DNA of 5,117 nucleotides from Chthonomonadaceae bacterium. GTDB taxonomy: Bacteria; Armatimonadota; Chthonomonadetes; Chthonomonadales; Chthonomonadaceae. The first letter of the stretch is position 1; each line of letters begins with the position of its first letter. The stretch spans positions 1-5,117 of the forward strand of contig JANXLO010000087.1 of the NCBI GenBank assembly GCA_025355115.1. The letters are read 5' to 3'. Under the pieces are notes generated by a model. That model saw only the letters and a list, made by a program, of their open reading frames with translations, was not told where the DNA came from and did no database searches. Positions 1 to 5,117 of this stretch are shown here, piece after piece. A program made the position numbers and the translations under genes.

Positions 1-605
1 CAGAGGCACGGCTACAAGAAGGAGGCAATCGAGTTGTCACCGGATAGCGTAGCCCTACCTCGTGAGGACCTCGCTGTCAGCAAACTCGTCCTCCCGTGGC
101 CCACGTCGTTTTCGGGGCAGGTTCGAGCCTCCATAGTCGTGCTGCAGCCATTCATCGGCCATACAGAAGAGGGGGGTGCATCATCACTCTGCCGTATCCT
201 CCTCTCAAGAAACGAGCACAACCCATAACCTATTAAATCTTTCAGTACGCGGGCAAGCAGAAGAAGTTGTCACAACCGACAACCGCCTGGGTAGTCTAGA
301 TACGCAAGTATAAAATGGAACAAAATATGCCATTTCGCAGATGCCCGCCAGGGGGTGCCTCATGTACAATATTAGCATGGGGCTTCAGCGGGCCGCTCCG
401 TAAGCGTGTTAGCATACGCGGAAACAATGGGATAGAAAGCAATTTTCCGGCCTTATGCGCGATCTGCCCGGATAATCGCAGGAACCTCTGAAGACCGTAG
501 TCAGTCGGATGTGCAGCATAAGCATGGCGTAGGGGCTTGGTGCGCTGAATCATGGAGACGTATGGTTCAGGTATAGTACTTACAAAGTCGCAAGAGTAAA
601 TCAAA
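1..605. other. Left flank with no convincing gene
   Basis: I see no gene I can support here. A plus-strand frame is open from the first base to a TAA at 226-228 (75 codons) and could be the 3' end of a gene cut by the window edge. Its first residues (QRHGYKKEAIEL) faintly recall the N-terminal region of IS1-type transposases, but the rest does not, so I leave it uncalled. A minus-strand frame at 296-604 and a plus-strand 58-codon frame at 315-491 lack a Shine-Dalgarno sequence and recognisable motifs. A small dyad (GTTGTC/GACAAC, 266-271 and 278-283) is too short to interpret. The last 100 bases probably contain the promoter of the gene at 606; TATAGT at 572-577 is a possible -10 box, but no good -35 box is paired with it. 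Confidence 0.5.
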
Positions 606-1109
606 ATGTTTATATTAACAATAACGAGCTATCTAGCTGCAATCTCCGTCGTAATGGTCCTCGTTCTTGCGTTGATGAGCGCACGCGCCCTTCACGTTAT
701 CCTGTTCCAGAAGCGCGTCAAAGCACAGCGCGCATCCGAAAACTTCGATGATTTCCAAAGATCATTTCTGGACGGTTCCGTTTCAGCGTCTATCCTGCAC
801 AATGTTTACAAAATGCTCTCGGAAGAGATTGCGATGGTTGCCAACTTGCCGGTGCGAGACACGGACTCGCTCCATAAAATATATGGCATTGATGGGTTCA
901 CTGGAATAAATATGAACGATCTGATAGAGATGCTCTCTGACCGTTGTAATATCGATGTGAAATTTTTGGAGCCCCCATGCCCACTCTATACAGTCGGACA
1001 CCTGGTACGGTACCTGAACTCTGCTATGCAGGCCAGCGCCCAACAAGACTTTCGGCCCCGAATGAATTTAAACGAAAAGGCGTGGTGTGAGCCGATCCTT
1101 TCGATGTAA
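606..1109 (+). CDS. Hypothetical membrane-anchored protein with ACP-like C-terminal domain
   Basis: A 167-residue protein of unknown function. Residues about 4-27 form one strongly hydrophobic helix, followed by a basic stretch (QKRVKAQR, 35-42), which suggests a single membrane anchor with the rest in the cytoplasm. Residues about 60-138 are predicted largely helical and read like an acyl-carrier-protein or DUF1493-type fold: an opening helix, a loop (KIYGIDGF), a helix (NMNDLIEMLSDRCNIDV), then TVGHLVRYL, which matches the final ACP helix pattern TVGDLVDYL. The serine that carries phosphopantetheine in true ACPs is not seen; the matching stretch is TGINMNDL. It would therefore be a non-acylated relative if the fold assignment is right, which is inference. 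The ATG at 606 has only a weak Shine-Dalgarno (AAGAG, 592-596). The stop lies about 6-11 bases before the ISKra4-family element, so the reading frame appears intact, though any downstream partner has been separated. Confidence 0.6.
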   Translation: MFILTITSYLAAISVVMVLVLALMSARALHVILFQKRVKAQRASENFDDFQRSFLDGSVSASILHNVYKMLSEEIAMVANLPVRDTDSLHKIYGIDGFTGINMNDLIEMLSDRCNIDVKFLEPPCPLYTVGHLVRYLNSAMQASAQQDFRPRMNLNEKAWCEPILSM

Positions 1110-1120
1110 AGCTCTGGAAA

Positions 1121-1149
1121 GGGTGCAAGTCTGGGAAATGGTATTAGAA
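1121..1149 (+). repeat. Terminal inverted repeat of the ISKra4-family element (transposase 3' side)
   Basis: This 29-bp end matches the complement of 2521-2549 at 22 of 29 positions: 12 perfect outer bases, six mismatches, TGGTAT, one mismatch, then AGAA. The transposase stop codon (TAA on the minus strand, 1144-1146) lies inside the repeat, so the gene runs right to the edge of the element. Confidence 0.85.
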
Positions 1150-2457
1150 CGCCTGCGCTATGTTCGGCTGGTTCCAATGGCGAACAAACTGGTGCCATTC
1201 GCCTCCCAAAAGCAGACAACGCAGCCGAGCCACCGTCTGAGCACCCGCCTCGCACCAGCGCATTCCCGCTCCTTTGAGCCGTTGGGTCACTACTTGCTTG
1301 CAACCACTTTCCACCGCTCCGCTCCCCACCTGCAAACCCAACTCCAAATAATGGGGATAGTTCATCCGCTCACGGTTGTTCTGATAGTAACCTCTCGTCT
1401 CCAACGCCTTCTCACGAGCCGCTGGATACGCTTCCCCAAGCGCTGCCAACTCCCAAAGCAAAGTCTCCGTCTCGTACTTGCATAACTCCCCATGACGCTC
1501 CGACACCCATGCCTGCCGCGCACTCTCCTCCGAAAATGCCAAGCGAGCCACTTCCCACAAACGCTCTGTCGCATGCCACAGATCCAAGATCTGGATAGCA
1601 TCCGGAAAGTGCAACTCGGTCTGATTCCAGATCCAACGTGCCCCGTCTCCCAGCACCACCAACAGCCGAGCACGTGCCGCTCCCGCTCCTTCGGCCAACC
1701 CTGACCACAACCAGCCGAAAGGTTCTGCTTCTCCGAGATGACTGACATAGCGTGTCGGACCCAATAGCTTCCCTCCCGGCCCAAACCGCCGGGCTACTCC
1801 TATCTTCATCTCCCGCCAGCCCCCTTTGATCGGCGTTTGAACTCCGTCGGCCAACAGATAAAGCACGTCCGGGGCGGCTTTGCCTCCCAAAAGATCGGCG
1901 GCAGCCGCTTCCCAGCGCCCCTCCTGATAGCTTTCCACCACGGCGTCCGCACGCGCAAGGAGCCGCTGAGCTTCCTTGGCGCTGACCGATACGCCGGTGA
2001 GGTCAAACAAGAGATCGACCGCTTTCTCGTAGGGAAGCAGAGCATCCAGGCGAACGACCTGTTGCTGCACACGCCGGGTGAAAGGCCCTCCCGACAGCCC
2101 GAGGGAGGTATCTGCCGGACAGTATCCCGCGTCACAGAGCCGACAATAGAAGTAACTGCGTCGCACACGTAAGCGTCCTGCCATCGTGACCACATCGCGC
2201 CATCGCTCTCCTCGATGGCGTGCCCAGCGTCCACAGGAGCAGGCGATTTTCCTGGCGGCCTCTTCTTTCTCTTGCGCCTCGGCTGCCGCCGCCTGCGTCA
2301 ATTCCTTGGCGACACGCTGACCTGCTTTGTCGCGCAGACGCAGGGCGGCTTCCTCAATATCATCGATAGTCTTGGGAGGATTGTCTGCGGCGAAGAGTTC
2401 GTCTACCAACTGATCCATCTGCGATTTGAGGCGACGGCGAAGAGCTTCTCGGTCCAT
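1144..2457 (-). CDS. ISKra4-family transposase
   Basis: A 437-residue DDE-type transposase that would cut and rejoin the ends of its own element. The first 70 residues are helical and charged. Next come CSC (about 73-75) and CRLC (about 105-108), a CxC...CxxC zinc-ribbon-like pattern typical of this family's N-terminal region. The catalytic region shows LLADGVQTP (D about 204), VVLGDGARWIW (D about 271) followed by ILDLWHATERLW (D about 292), and GSGAVESGCKQV (E about 383) leading into QRLKGAGMRW near the C-terminus. These blocks are what identify the family. I chose the ATG at 2457 because AAAGGA lies 9 bases upstream (2467-2472). The frame is open further upstream to a GTG at 2532, which would add 25 residues but starts inside the terminal repeat and lacks a clear ribosome site. 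No frameshift is needed, unlike in the ISMich2 subgroup. Confidence 0.9.
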   Translation of the reverse strand: MDREALRRRLKSQMDQLVDELFAADNPPKTIDDIEEAALRLRDKAGQRVAKELTQAAAAEAQEKEEAARKIACSCGRWARHRGERWRDVVTMAGRLRVRRSYFYCRLCDAGYCPADTSLGLSGGPFTRRVQQQVVRLDALLPYEKAVDLLFDLTGVSVSAKEAQRLLARADAVVESYQEGRWEAAAADLLGGKAAPDVLYLLADGVQTPIKGGWREMKIGVARRFGPGGKLLGPTRYVSHLGEAEPFGWLWSGLAEGAGAARARLLVVLGDGARWIWNQTELHFPDAIQILDLWHATERLWEVARLAFSEESARQAWVSERHGELCKYETETLLWELAALGEAYPAAREKALETRGYYQNNRERMNYPHYLELGLQVGSGAVESGCKQVVTQRLKGAGMRWCEAGAQTVARLRCLLLGGEWHQFVRHWNQPNIAQAF

Positions 2458-2520
2458 GGGGTGGCATCCTTTCAAAGCCAAGAGTGTGAGCCACAATTCG
2501 CCTTGTTGTCGCCGATGCCC

Positions 2521-2549
2521 TTCTGATACCACAAATTAGACTTGCACCC
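2521..2549 (-). repeat. Terminal inverted repeat of the ISKra4-family element (transposase 5' side)
   Basis: Read on the minus strand it begins GGGTGCAAGTCT, identical to the other end, and includes the inner TGGTAT and AGAA matches. It sits about 65 bases upstream of the chosen transposase start, so the transposase promoter should lie in or just inside this end. No clear -35/-10 pair stands out. Confidence 0.85.
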
Positions 2550-2603
2550 ATTCCTCTGCTGACATATCAGGATGTATATGGCCAGAGGAAGGATGCCCTT
2601 TGA

Positions 2604-3053
2604 TTGGTCGAATGCCATTTCATACTTCGTTGGCATTCGAAGCCCTTTTATGCCTCCTCTGTGGAAAGCATAATAGTTCATGCAAACGGGTGGAGAAATG
2701 TTCTTTCTGGCAAAGTTCCTTTCAGCAGGATACAGACAGCCATAGGCCGCGATTGTCCGCCCGAGCTGTCAGAATCCAAAGAGCAGGCTATCGCTCGGGC
2801 AGTGGAACTTAATTGCACTGATAAATTATCATTTACAGCGGTCGCCAAAATACTGAACGAAGAATTCATTCATCGGCGAAAATTGCTCTGGTTCGTGCCA
2901 GATGCAGGGAAGATGGTATTGACTCTGTTCAGGTTCAATCAGGCGAAGATACATCACCAGCCATCAGCAAATAAATTCCGCGCTGCCCAGGCTATTAGGT
3001 CTATAGGCTCATCAAGCCACATCTTCGACCTAAAAACCTTCGTACGTGAATAG
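2604..3053 (+). CDS. Possible degraded hypothetical gene
   Basis: An open frame of 149 codons starting from TTG with no Shine-Dalgarno sequence, so the start is not supported. The middle (residues about 53-90, PPELSESKEQAIARAVELN then LSFTAVAKILNEEF) reads like real protein and resembles a helix-turn-helix of the kind found in recombinases and regulators. The first 45 and last 50 residues look random. The frame begins inside the hairpin at 2608-2640. The most likely reading is a remnant of a once larger gene lying between two insertion sequences; it may also be chance. I do not recognise a family. Confidence 0.25.
   Translation: MVECHFILRWHSKPFYASSVESIIVHANGWRNVLSGKVPFSRIQTAIGRDCPPELSESKEQAIARAVELNCTDKLSFTAVAKILNEEFIHRRKLLWFVPDAGKMVLTLFRFNQAKIHHQPSANKFRAAQAIRSIGSSSHIFDLKTFVRE
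2608..2640. repeat. Perfect 10-bp inverted repeat (hairpin or operator-like)
   Basis: TCGAATGCCA (2608-2617) and TGGCATTCGA (2631-2640) are exact complements separated by 13 bases. There is no run of T on either side, so it is not a standard intrinsic terminator. It could be an operator, a recombination site or the end of a lost element. It lies about 55 bases outside the ISKra4-family element and is not explained by it. Confidence 0.6.
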
Positions 3054-3231
3054 CGACCAATTTAGATTTAATAGCTTCTAAGTCCCCAACGTCGATGTAA
3101 TCAGCAACTGTTTCAATTTTATTCACTCGCCTCAATTCCCTCGCTGGTGTCATTGACATAGCTGCCAGCCATAAAGTTGCAATTAAAGCCCCTGTGAGGC
3201 CTCGATAACAGATAAACAGGTATTGGCTCAA
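3001..3231 (-). CDS. Possible short hypothetical protein or gene fragment
   Basis: An open frame of 76 codons from TTG at 3231; the frame is open a further eight codons upstream to a TGA at 3256-3258. Residues about 11-27 are hydrophobic (LTGALIATLWLAAMSM), followed by a charged segment with a plausible helical pattern (RRVNKIETVADYIDVGDLEAIKSKL). A GGCAGGAG sequence directly abuts the TTG, too close to act as its ribosome site. The frame overlaps the tail of the opposing frame at 2604-3053, so at most one of the two is likely real over 3001-3053. No family is recognised; it may be a fragment of a lost gene. Confidence 0.2.
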   Translation of the reverse strand: MSQYLFICYRGLTGALIATLWLAAMSMTPARELRRVNKIETVADYIDVGDLEAIKSKLVAIHVRRFLGRRCGLMSL

Positions 3232-3397
3232 CTCCTGCCCTAAAACCCTCTCAGATCAAAGATTTAAGGTCAAGAAATTTGATGCTAACAAGCGGCGGGA
3301 GGCGGGGGAAACCGAGAGGGCGTAAGTCAACGCTCGCCCGAAAAGTCAATTCAAACAACTCCAAACAATATAAAGCAAACCCAGAAAAGTCAGACTA
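3232..3397. other. Spacer before the IS3-family element
   Basis: A short stretch between the weak frame above and the predicted IS3-family tip, with no gene seen. It includes a purine-rich, G-rich tract near 3290-3330 and ends in the palindrome GACTATAGTC (3393-3402), which straddles the element boundary. Confidence 0.4.
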
Positions 3398-3432
3398 TAG
3401 TCCTCCCCCGATTTCACAGACAGTAGGTTAAG
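3398..3432 (+). repeat. IS3-family terminal inverted repeat (right end, orfB side)
   Basis: It matches the complement of 5083-5117 at 23 of 35 positions without gaps, including CCTC near the tip, CGA, CAGT and GTTAAG. The terminal dinucleotide is TA rather than the usual TG. Confidence 0.65.
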
Positions 3433-3499
3433 TGGTTATCGCGTTGCGCTGATTGCTGGTTTGAATGTCACTTTGTCTGTATGTCAAAGGGTCTGGAGA

Positions 3500-3817
3500 T
3501 TACTCGCTGCCCTGAAGTTGATCCATCGTTTCCTGAAGATGCTCTAGCTTTGCCAACAGATCCTCCGCCTTGGCGCTGTCCTGCCACTCTTGAGAGCGAT
3601 CGTCGTGGTAGCTTTGCATCTCGACGACTGCCTCCGAAAGAAGCAGGTGCGCCTGGGCGATCATCGCGCTTCACCGAGCATTCCCCGGCATCGTCGGAAT
3701 GGCCGGTAAGGCAGGCAAACCCTTTTGAGAAAGCAACTCCTTCTCTGAGGCGATCCGGCGTTGACGGTAGGCCGACTGCTGCTGAGCACGGGTTTCATAT
3801 TTACGCGGCTGCGGCAT
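3500..3817 (-). pseudogene. Third ORF inside the IS3-family element, interrupted by in-frame TGA
   Basis: It starts at ATG 3817-3815 with a strong AGGAG (3828-3824) six bases upstream. The start lies within the 3' end of orfB (17-base overlap), which suggests translational coupling. The first 48 residues are basic (MPQPRKYETRAQQQ... YRQRR) and end in GNAR; codon 49 is TGA (3673-3671). The same frame then runs for 56 more codons to TAA at 3502-3500. This second half has clear protein character: SAMIAQAHLLLSEAVVEM, YHDDRSQEWQDS, then a charged helix or coiled coil (AEDLLAKLEHLQETMDQL). From memory, small IS- and phage-associated hypothetical proteins have a similar RPRKY...YR.R start and a YxDxRSExWQxS block, often with Trp at the TGA position, so TGG to TGA is the simple explanation. 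Alternatives are reinitiation at ATG 3667 (GGTGA lies 7 bases upstream) or readthrough. Its function is unknown. Confidence 0.6.
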
Positions 3818-4748
3818 GGAGCACTCCTGAACCATCACGTGAGGGTTCCGAGAGGAAAGAAGCCTGAGCGGCAATCGCGGCGGCTTGCTGGTGTTGGTGT
3901 TTTCGCTCGAACGCTTCGGGACTGATATAGCCCAGCGTGGAGTGACGGCGCTTGCGGTTATACCAGACTTCGATCCACCGAAAGACCGCGCTTCTGGCTT
4001 GCTCTCTGGTCTCAAATCGGGTGCGGTAGACCATCTCTTTCTTGAGAGTGGCAAAGAAACTCTCCGTCGGAGCGTTGTCCCAGCAGTTGCCACGGCGGCT
4101 CATGCTGCACACGATCCCGACTTCCTTGAGCCGTTTCTGGTAGTCACCGCTGGCGTATTGGCTCCCGCGATCGCTATGGCAAAGCAGATCGGAGGTGGGT
4201 TTTCTGCCCACAATTGCCATGTCCAGAGCCGAGAGAACCAGAGTGCGATCGATCGTCTGGTCCATCGCCCAGCCTACGATCCGACGAGAGAACAGGTCCA
4301 GAATCACCGCCAGATACAGCCATCCTTGACTGGTCCAGAGGTAAGTGATGTCGGCCGTCCAGCGGGTGTCGGGGTTTTCCGCCTCGAAGATGCGGGCGAG
4401 CAGGTTCTCTGCGATGGGCATTGCATGGTCGCTGTCGGTGGTGACGACAAAGCGCTTGGGAAGCACGGCACTCAGGTGGTGCAGGCGCATGAGGCGTGCG
4501 ATCCTCTTCTGACTGCATGGAATGTCCGCTTCTTTAAGGTCGGAGTAGATGCGGGGACTGCCATAAGTCCCGTCGCTCTCCTCGTAGGCGACCTGGATCT
4601 GCTCGGTGAGTGTCTCGTTTTGTTTTTGGCGCTCACTCTTTGCGCGTTTTCGCCAGGCGTAGAAGCCGCTGCGGCCCACTTGCATCGCCCGGCACAAGGC
4701 TGACAGAGAAAAGTGTTGCTGTTGCTCTTGGATGAATGGGTATCTCAC
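3801..4748 (-). CDS. IS3-family transposase orfB (DDE integrase domain)
   Basis: A 315-residue catalytic half of the transposase. Residues 1-110 hold the HTH_21-like region (GRSGFYAWRKR, YGSPRIYSDL). The rve-type integrase core follows, with WTADITYL (D133), CHSDRGSQYAS (D193) and NAPTESFFATLKKE (E229), giving the classic 35-residue spacing between the second D and the E. The tail WYNRKRRHSTLGYISPEAFE is a hallmark of the IS3 group. All catalytic residues are present and the frame is intact. The nominal GTG start (4748-4746) overlaps the orfA TGA (GTGA) and is buried in the stem of the frameshift hairpin, so most OrfB is probably made as an OrfAB fusion of about 410 residues by -1 frameshifting rather than from this start. 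The C-terminal 35 residues are Ala/Gln-rich and overlap the start of the third ORF. Confidence 0.93.
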   Translation of the reverse strand: MRYPFIQEQQQHFSLSALCRAMQVGRSGFYAWRKRAKSERQKQNETLTEQIQVAYEESDGTYGSPRIYSDLKEADIPCSQKRIARLMRLHHLSAVLPKRFVVTTDSDHAMPIAENLLARIFEAENPDTRWTADITYLWTSQGWLYLAVILDLFSRRIVGWAMDQTIDRTLVLSALDMAIVGRKPTSDLLCHSDRGSQYASGDYQKRLKEVGIVCSMSRRGNCWDNAPTESFFATLKKEMVYRTRFETREQARSAVFRWIEVWYNRKRRHSTLGYISPEAFERKHQHQQAAAIAAQASFLSEPSRDGSGVLHAAAA

Positions 4749-4784
4749 TGGGGGCGGGCAGTGAAGATACCCACAGCCTTTTTT
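4738..4784 (-). promoter_or_regulatory. Programmed -1 ribosomal frameshift signal (slippery site plus stem-loop)
   Basis: On the minus strand the heptamer A_AAA_AAG (4784-4778) is in the correct orfA phase (CTA AAA AAG). A 5-nt spacer (GCTGT) follows, then a stem-loop. The 5' arm is GGGTATCT (4772-4765), a bulged T and CACTG (4763-4759); the loop is CCCGCCCC; the 3' arm is CAGTG (4750-4746) and AGATACCC (4745-4738). The stem thus has 13 pairs with one bulge. Slipping back one base at 4778 enters the orfB frame with no stop before orfB (GCGYLHCPPPV links the two). The orfA stop and orfB GTG both lie in the 3' arm. Confidence 0.92.
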
Positions 4785-5032
4785 AGGATTTCGTTCTCCT
4801 CCTTGAGGCGCTTGAGTTCGCGCTGGAGTTGAGCGGTTTCCTTGTCGTGCGGGTTGCCGTTTCCTGGGAAGGCATTTTCGGGCTTCTGCTCCAGTTGTCT
4901 TTTCCAGTTTTCCAAACTGGTATCGCTGACGCCCAGGTCTCGTGCGGCAGCGGCGATGTTTCCTCGCTCCTTTGCCAGTCGGACGGCTTCACGTTTGAAC
5001 TCTGCGGTGTAAGACTTGCGTACGGTGCTCAT
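4745..5032 (-). CDS. IS3-family transposase orfA (HTH DNA-binding subunit)
   Basis: A 95-residue protein that binds the element ends and provides the N-terminal half of the OrfAB transposase. Residues 5-45 form the HTH_Tnp_1 domain (YTAEFKREAVRLAKERGN, AAAARDLGVSDTSLENWKRQL). Residues about 69-87 form a short leucine zipper (LQRELKRLKEENEILKKA) used for multimerisation in this family; the two lysines at 84-85 are encoded by the slippery site. I chose the ATG at 5032 because GAGGAA lies 5 bases upstream (5042-5037) and MSTVRKSYTAEF is the usual kind of N-terminus. An upstream start at 5065 would add 11 residues without support. The stop TGA overlaps the orfB GTG. Confidence 0.92.
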   Translation of the reverse strand: MSTVRKSYTAEFKREAVRLAKERGNIAAAARDLGVSDTSLENWKRQLEQKPENAFPGNGNPHDKETAQLQRELKRLKEENEILKKAVGIFTARPQ

Positions 5033-5082
5033 GGGTTTCCTCGCTTCATTTGCTGTGTATAGCATACCGCGAAGCGACGCCC

Positions 5083-5117
5083 CTTAACGCACTGACTATA
5101 GATTCGACAGAGGTCCA
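5083..5117 (-). repeat. IS3-family terminal inverted repeat (left end, orfA side)
   Basis: Read on the minus strand it begins TGGACCTC at the last base of the window and runs to GTTAAG, matching 3398-3432 at 23 of 35 positions. The orfA promoter should lie in or just inside it; TATGCT or TATACA near 5055-5066 are candidate -10 boxes without a convincing -35. The window ends at this tip, so flanking DNA is not visible. Confidence 0.7.

Larger units (their letters stand above)
1116..2554 (-). mobile_element. ISKra4-family insertion sequence, about 1.43 kb
   Basis: The element is bounded by inverted repeats around a single transposase gene on the minus strand. The core repeat GGGTGCAAGTCT is perfect at both ends (1121-1132, and as its complement at 2538-2549). 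Similarity continues outward (GGAAA/GGAAT, giving the outer limits 1116 and 2554) and inward after six unmatched bases (TGGTAT, one mismatch, AGAA). The minimum extent is therefore 1121-2549 and the likely maximum 1116-2554. No clear target-site duplication is visible; with the outer limits only TCT is shared by the two flanks. The size fits single-gene ISKra4-family elements. It sits just after the stop codon of the 606-1109 gene. The transposase frame is uninterrupted, so the element may be active. Confidence 0.85.
3398..5117 (-). mobile_element. IS3-family (IS3 group) insertion sequence with an extra third ORF, about 1.72 kb
   Basis: It contains orfA and orfB in the standard IS3 arrangement plus a third small frame downstream, all on the minus strand. 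The ends form an imperfect inverted repeat of 35 bp (5117 down to 5083 against 3398-3432) with 23 identities, strongest in CAGTnnGTTAAG. The outer tip at 5117 starts TG, as expected for IS3-family elements. The spacing from tip to TAAG (35 bases) matches what I recall of the IS3 terminal repeat. The inner tip at 3398 reads TA, so its exact limit is uncertain by a few bases. The element reaches the last base of the window, so target duplication cannot be tested. It is longer than typical IS3-group elements because of about 300 bp of extra sequence between orfB and the end. Confidence 0.8.

Noticed and set aside
63..167. Short minus-strand frame starting ATG (MADEWLQHDYGG...), 34 codons
   Set aside because: The protein-like look is suggestive, but it is very short, has no ribosome site and is preceded by two in-frame TGA codons.
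296..604. Minus-strand frame of 102 codons upstream of the 606 gene
   Set aside because: No Shine-Dalgarno sequence, no motif, no hydrophobic or repeated structure; it also occupies the likely promoter region of the plus-strand gene.
1362..1784. Minus-strand frame of 140 codons inside the ISKra4-family transposase
   Set aside because: It is an alternative frame of the transposase gene, with random-looking composition and no family motif.
2551..2590. Inverted repeat TTCCTCTG/CAGAGGAA
   Set aside because: Only 8 bp with a 24-base loop and overlapping the element boundary; easily due to chance.
3481..3867. Plus-strand frame of 128 codons near the IS3 right end
   Set aside because: It is the shadow of the third ORF and the orfB tail on the minus strand, where the ribosome site and protein-like composition are found.
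3885..4703. Long open frame of 272 codons on the plus strand
   Set aside because: It lies entirely opposite orfB, whose catalytic motifs are unmistakable; its own translation has no recognisable motifs or ribosome site.
1..5117. CRISPR array, tRNA or rRNA genes, or a defence cassette
   Set aside because: No regularly spaced repeats, no cloverleaf or rRNA-like sequence, and no recognisable defence domains on either strand.

Overview
The window is bacterial accessory DNA dominated by two complete-looking insertion sequences, both transcribed on the minus strand, separated and flanked by sparse, poorly coding sequence. Nothing seen fixes the host: there is no rRNA, tRNA or housekeeping gene. 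The insertion-sequence genes look GC-richer than the DNA between them (about 2,560-3,400), consistent with separate acquisition. The window is best read as an IS-laden, decaying stretch of a chromosome or plasmid.

Layout. Positions 1-605 hold no convincing gene. Positions 606-1109 (+) encode a 167-residue protein with one N-terminal membrane helix and a C-terminal segment resembling an acyl-carrier-protein fold, without the usual Asp-Ser-Leu attachment motif. A few bases after its stop codon lies an ISKra4-family element (about 1116/1121 to 2549/2554) with a single 437-residue transposase and terminal inverted repeats that share a perfect 12-bp core. Positions 2555-3397 hold a perfect 10-bp hairpin and two weak, mutually overlapping open frames, probably gene remnants.

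Positions 3398-5117 form an IS3-family element. It carries orfA (HTH plus leucine zipper), orfB (DDE integrase domain with D-D-35-E spacing) and a full programmed -1 frameshift cassette: an in-frame A_AAA_AAG slippery heptamer, a 5-nt spacer and a long stem-loop that contains the orfA stop and the orfB GTG start. Inside the same terminal repeats, downstream of and overlapping orfB, is a third small reading frame with its own strong Shine-Dalgarno sequence. It is interrupted at codon 49 by a TGA and then stays open for 56 codons.

The window stops exactly where the outer tip of the IS3 element is predicted, so the sequence probably ends at a repeat-induced assembly break. No new defence or metabolic system is evident. 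The most interesting items are the extra gene inside the IS3 element with its in-frame TGA, the compact frameshift hairpin, and the membrane-anchored ACP-like protein.
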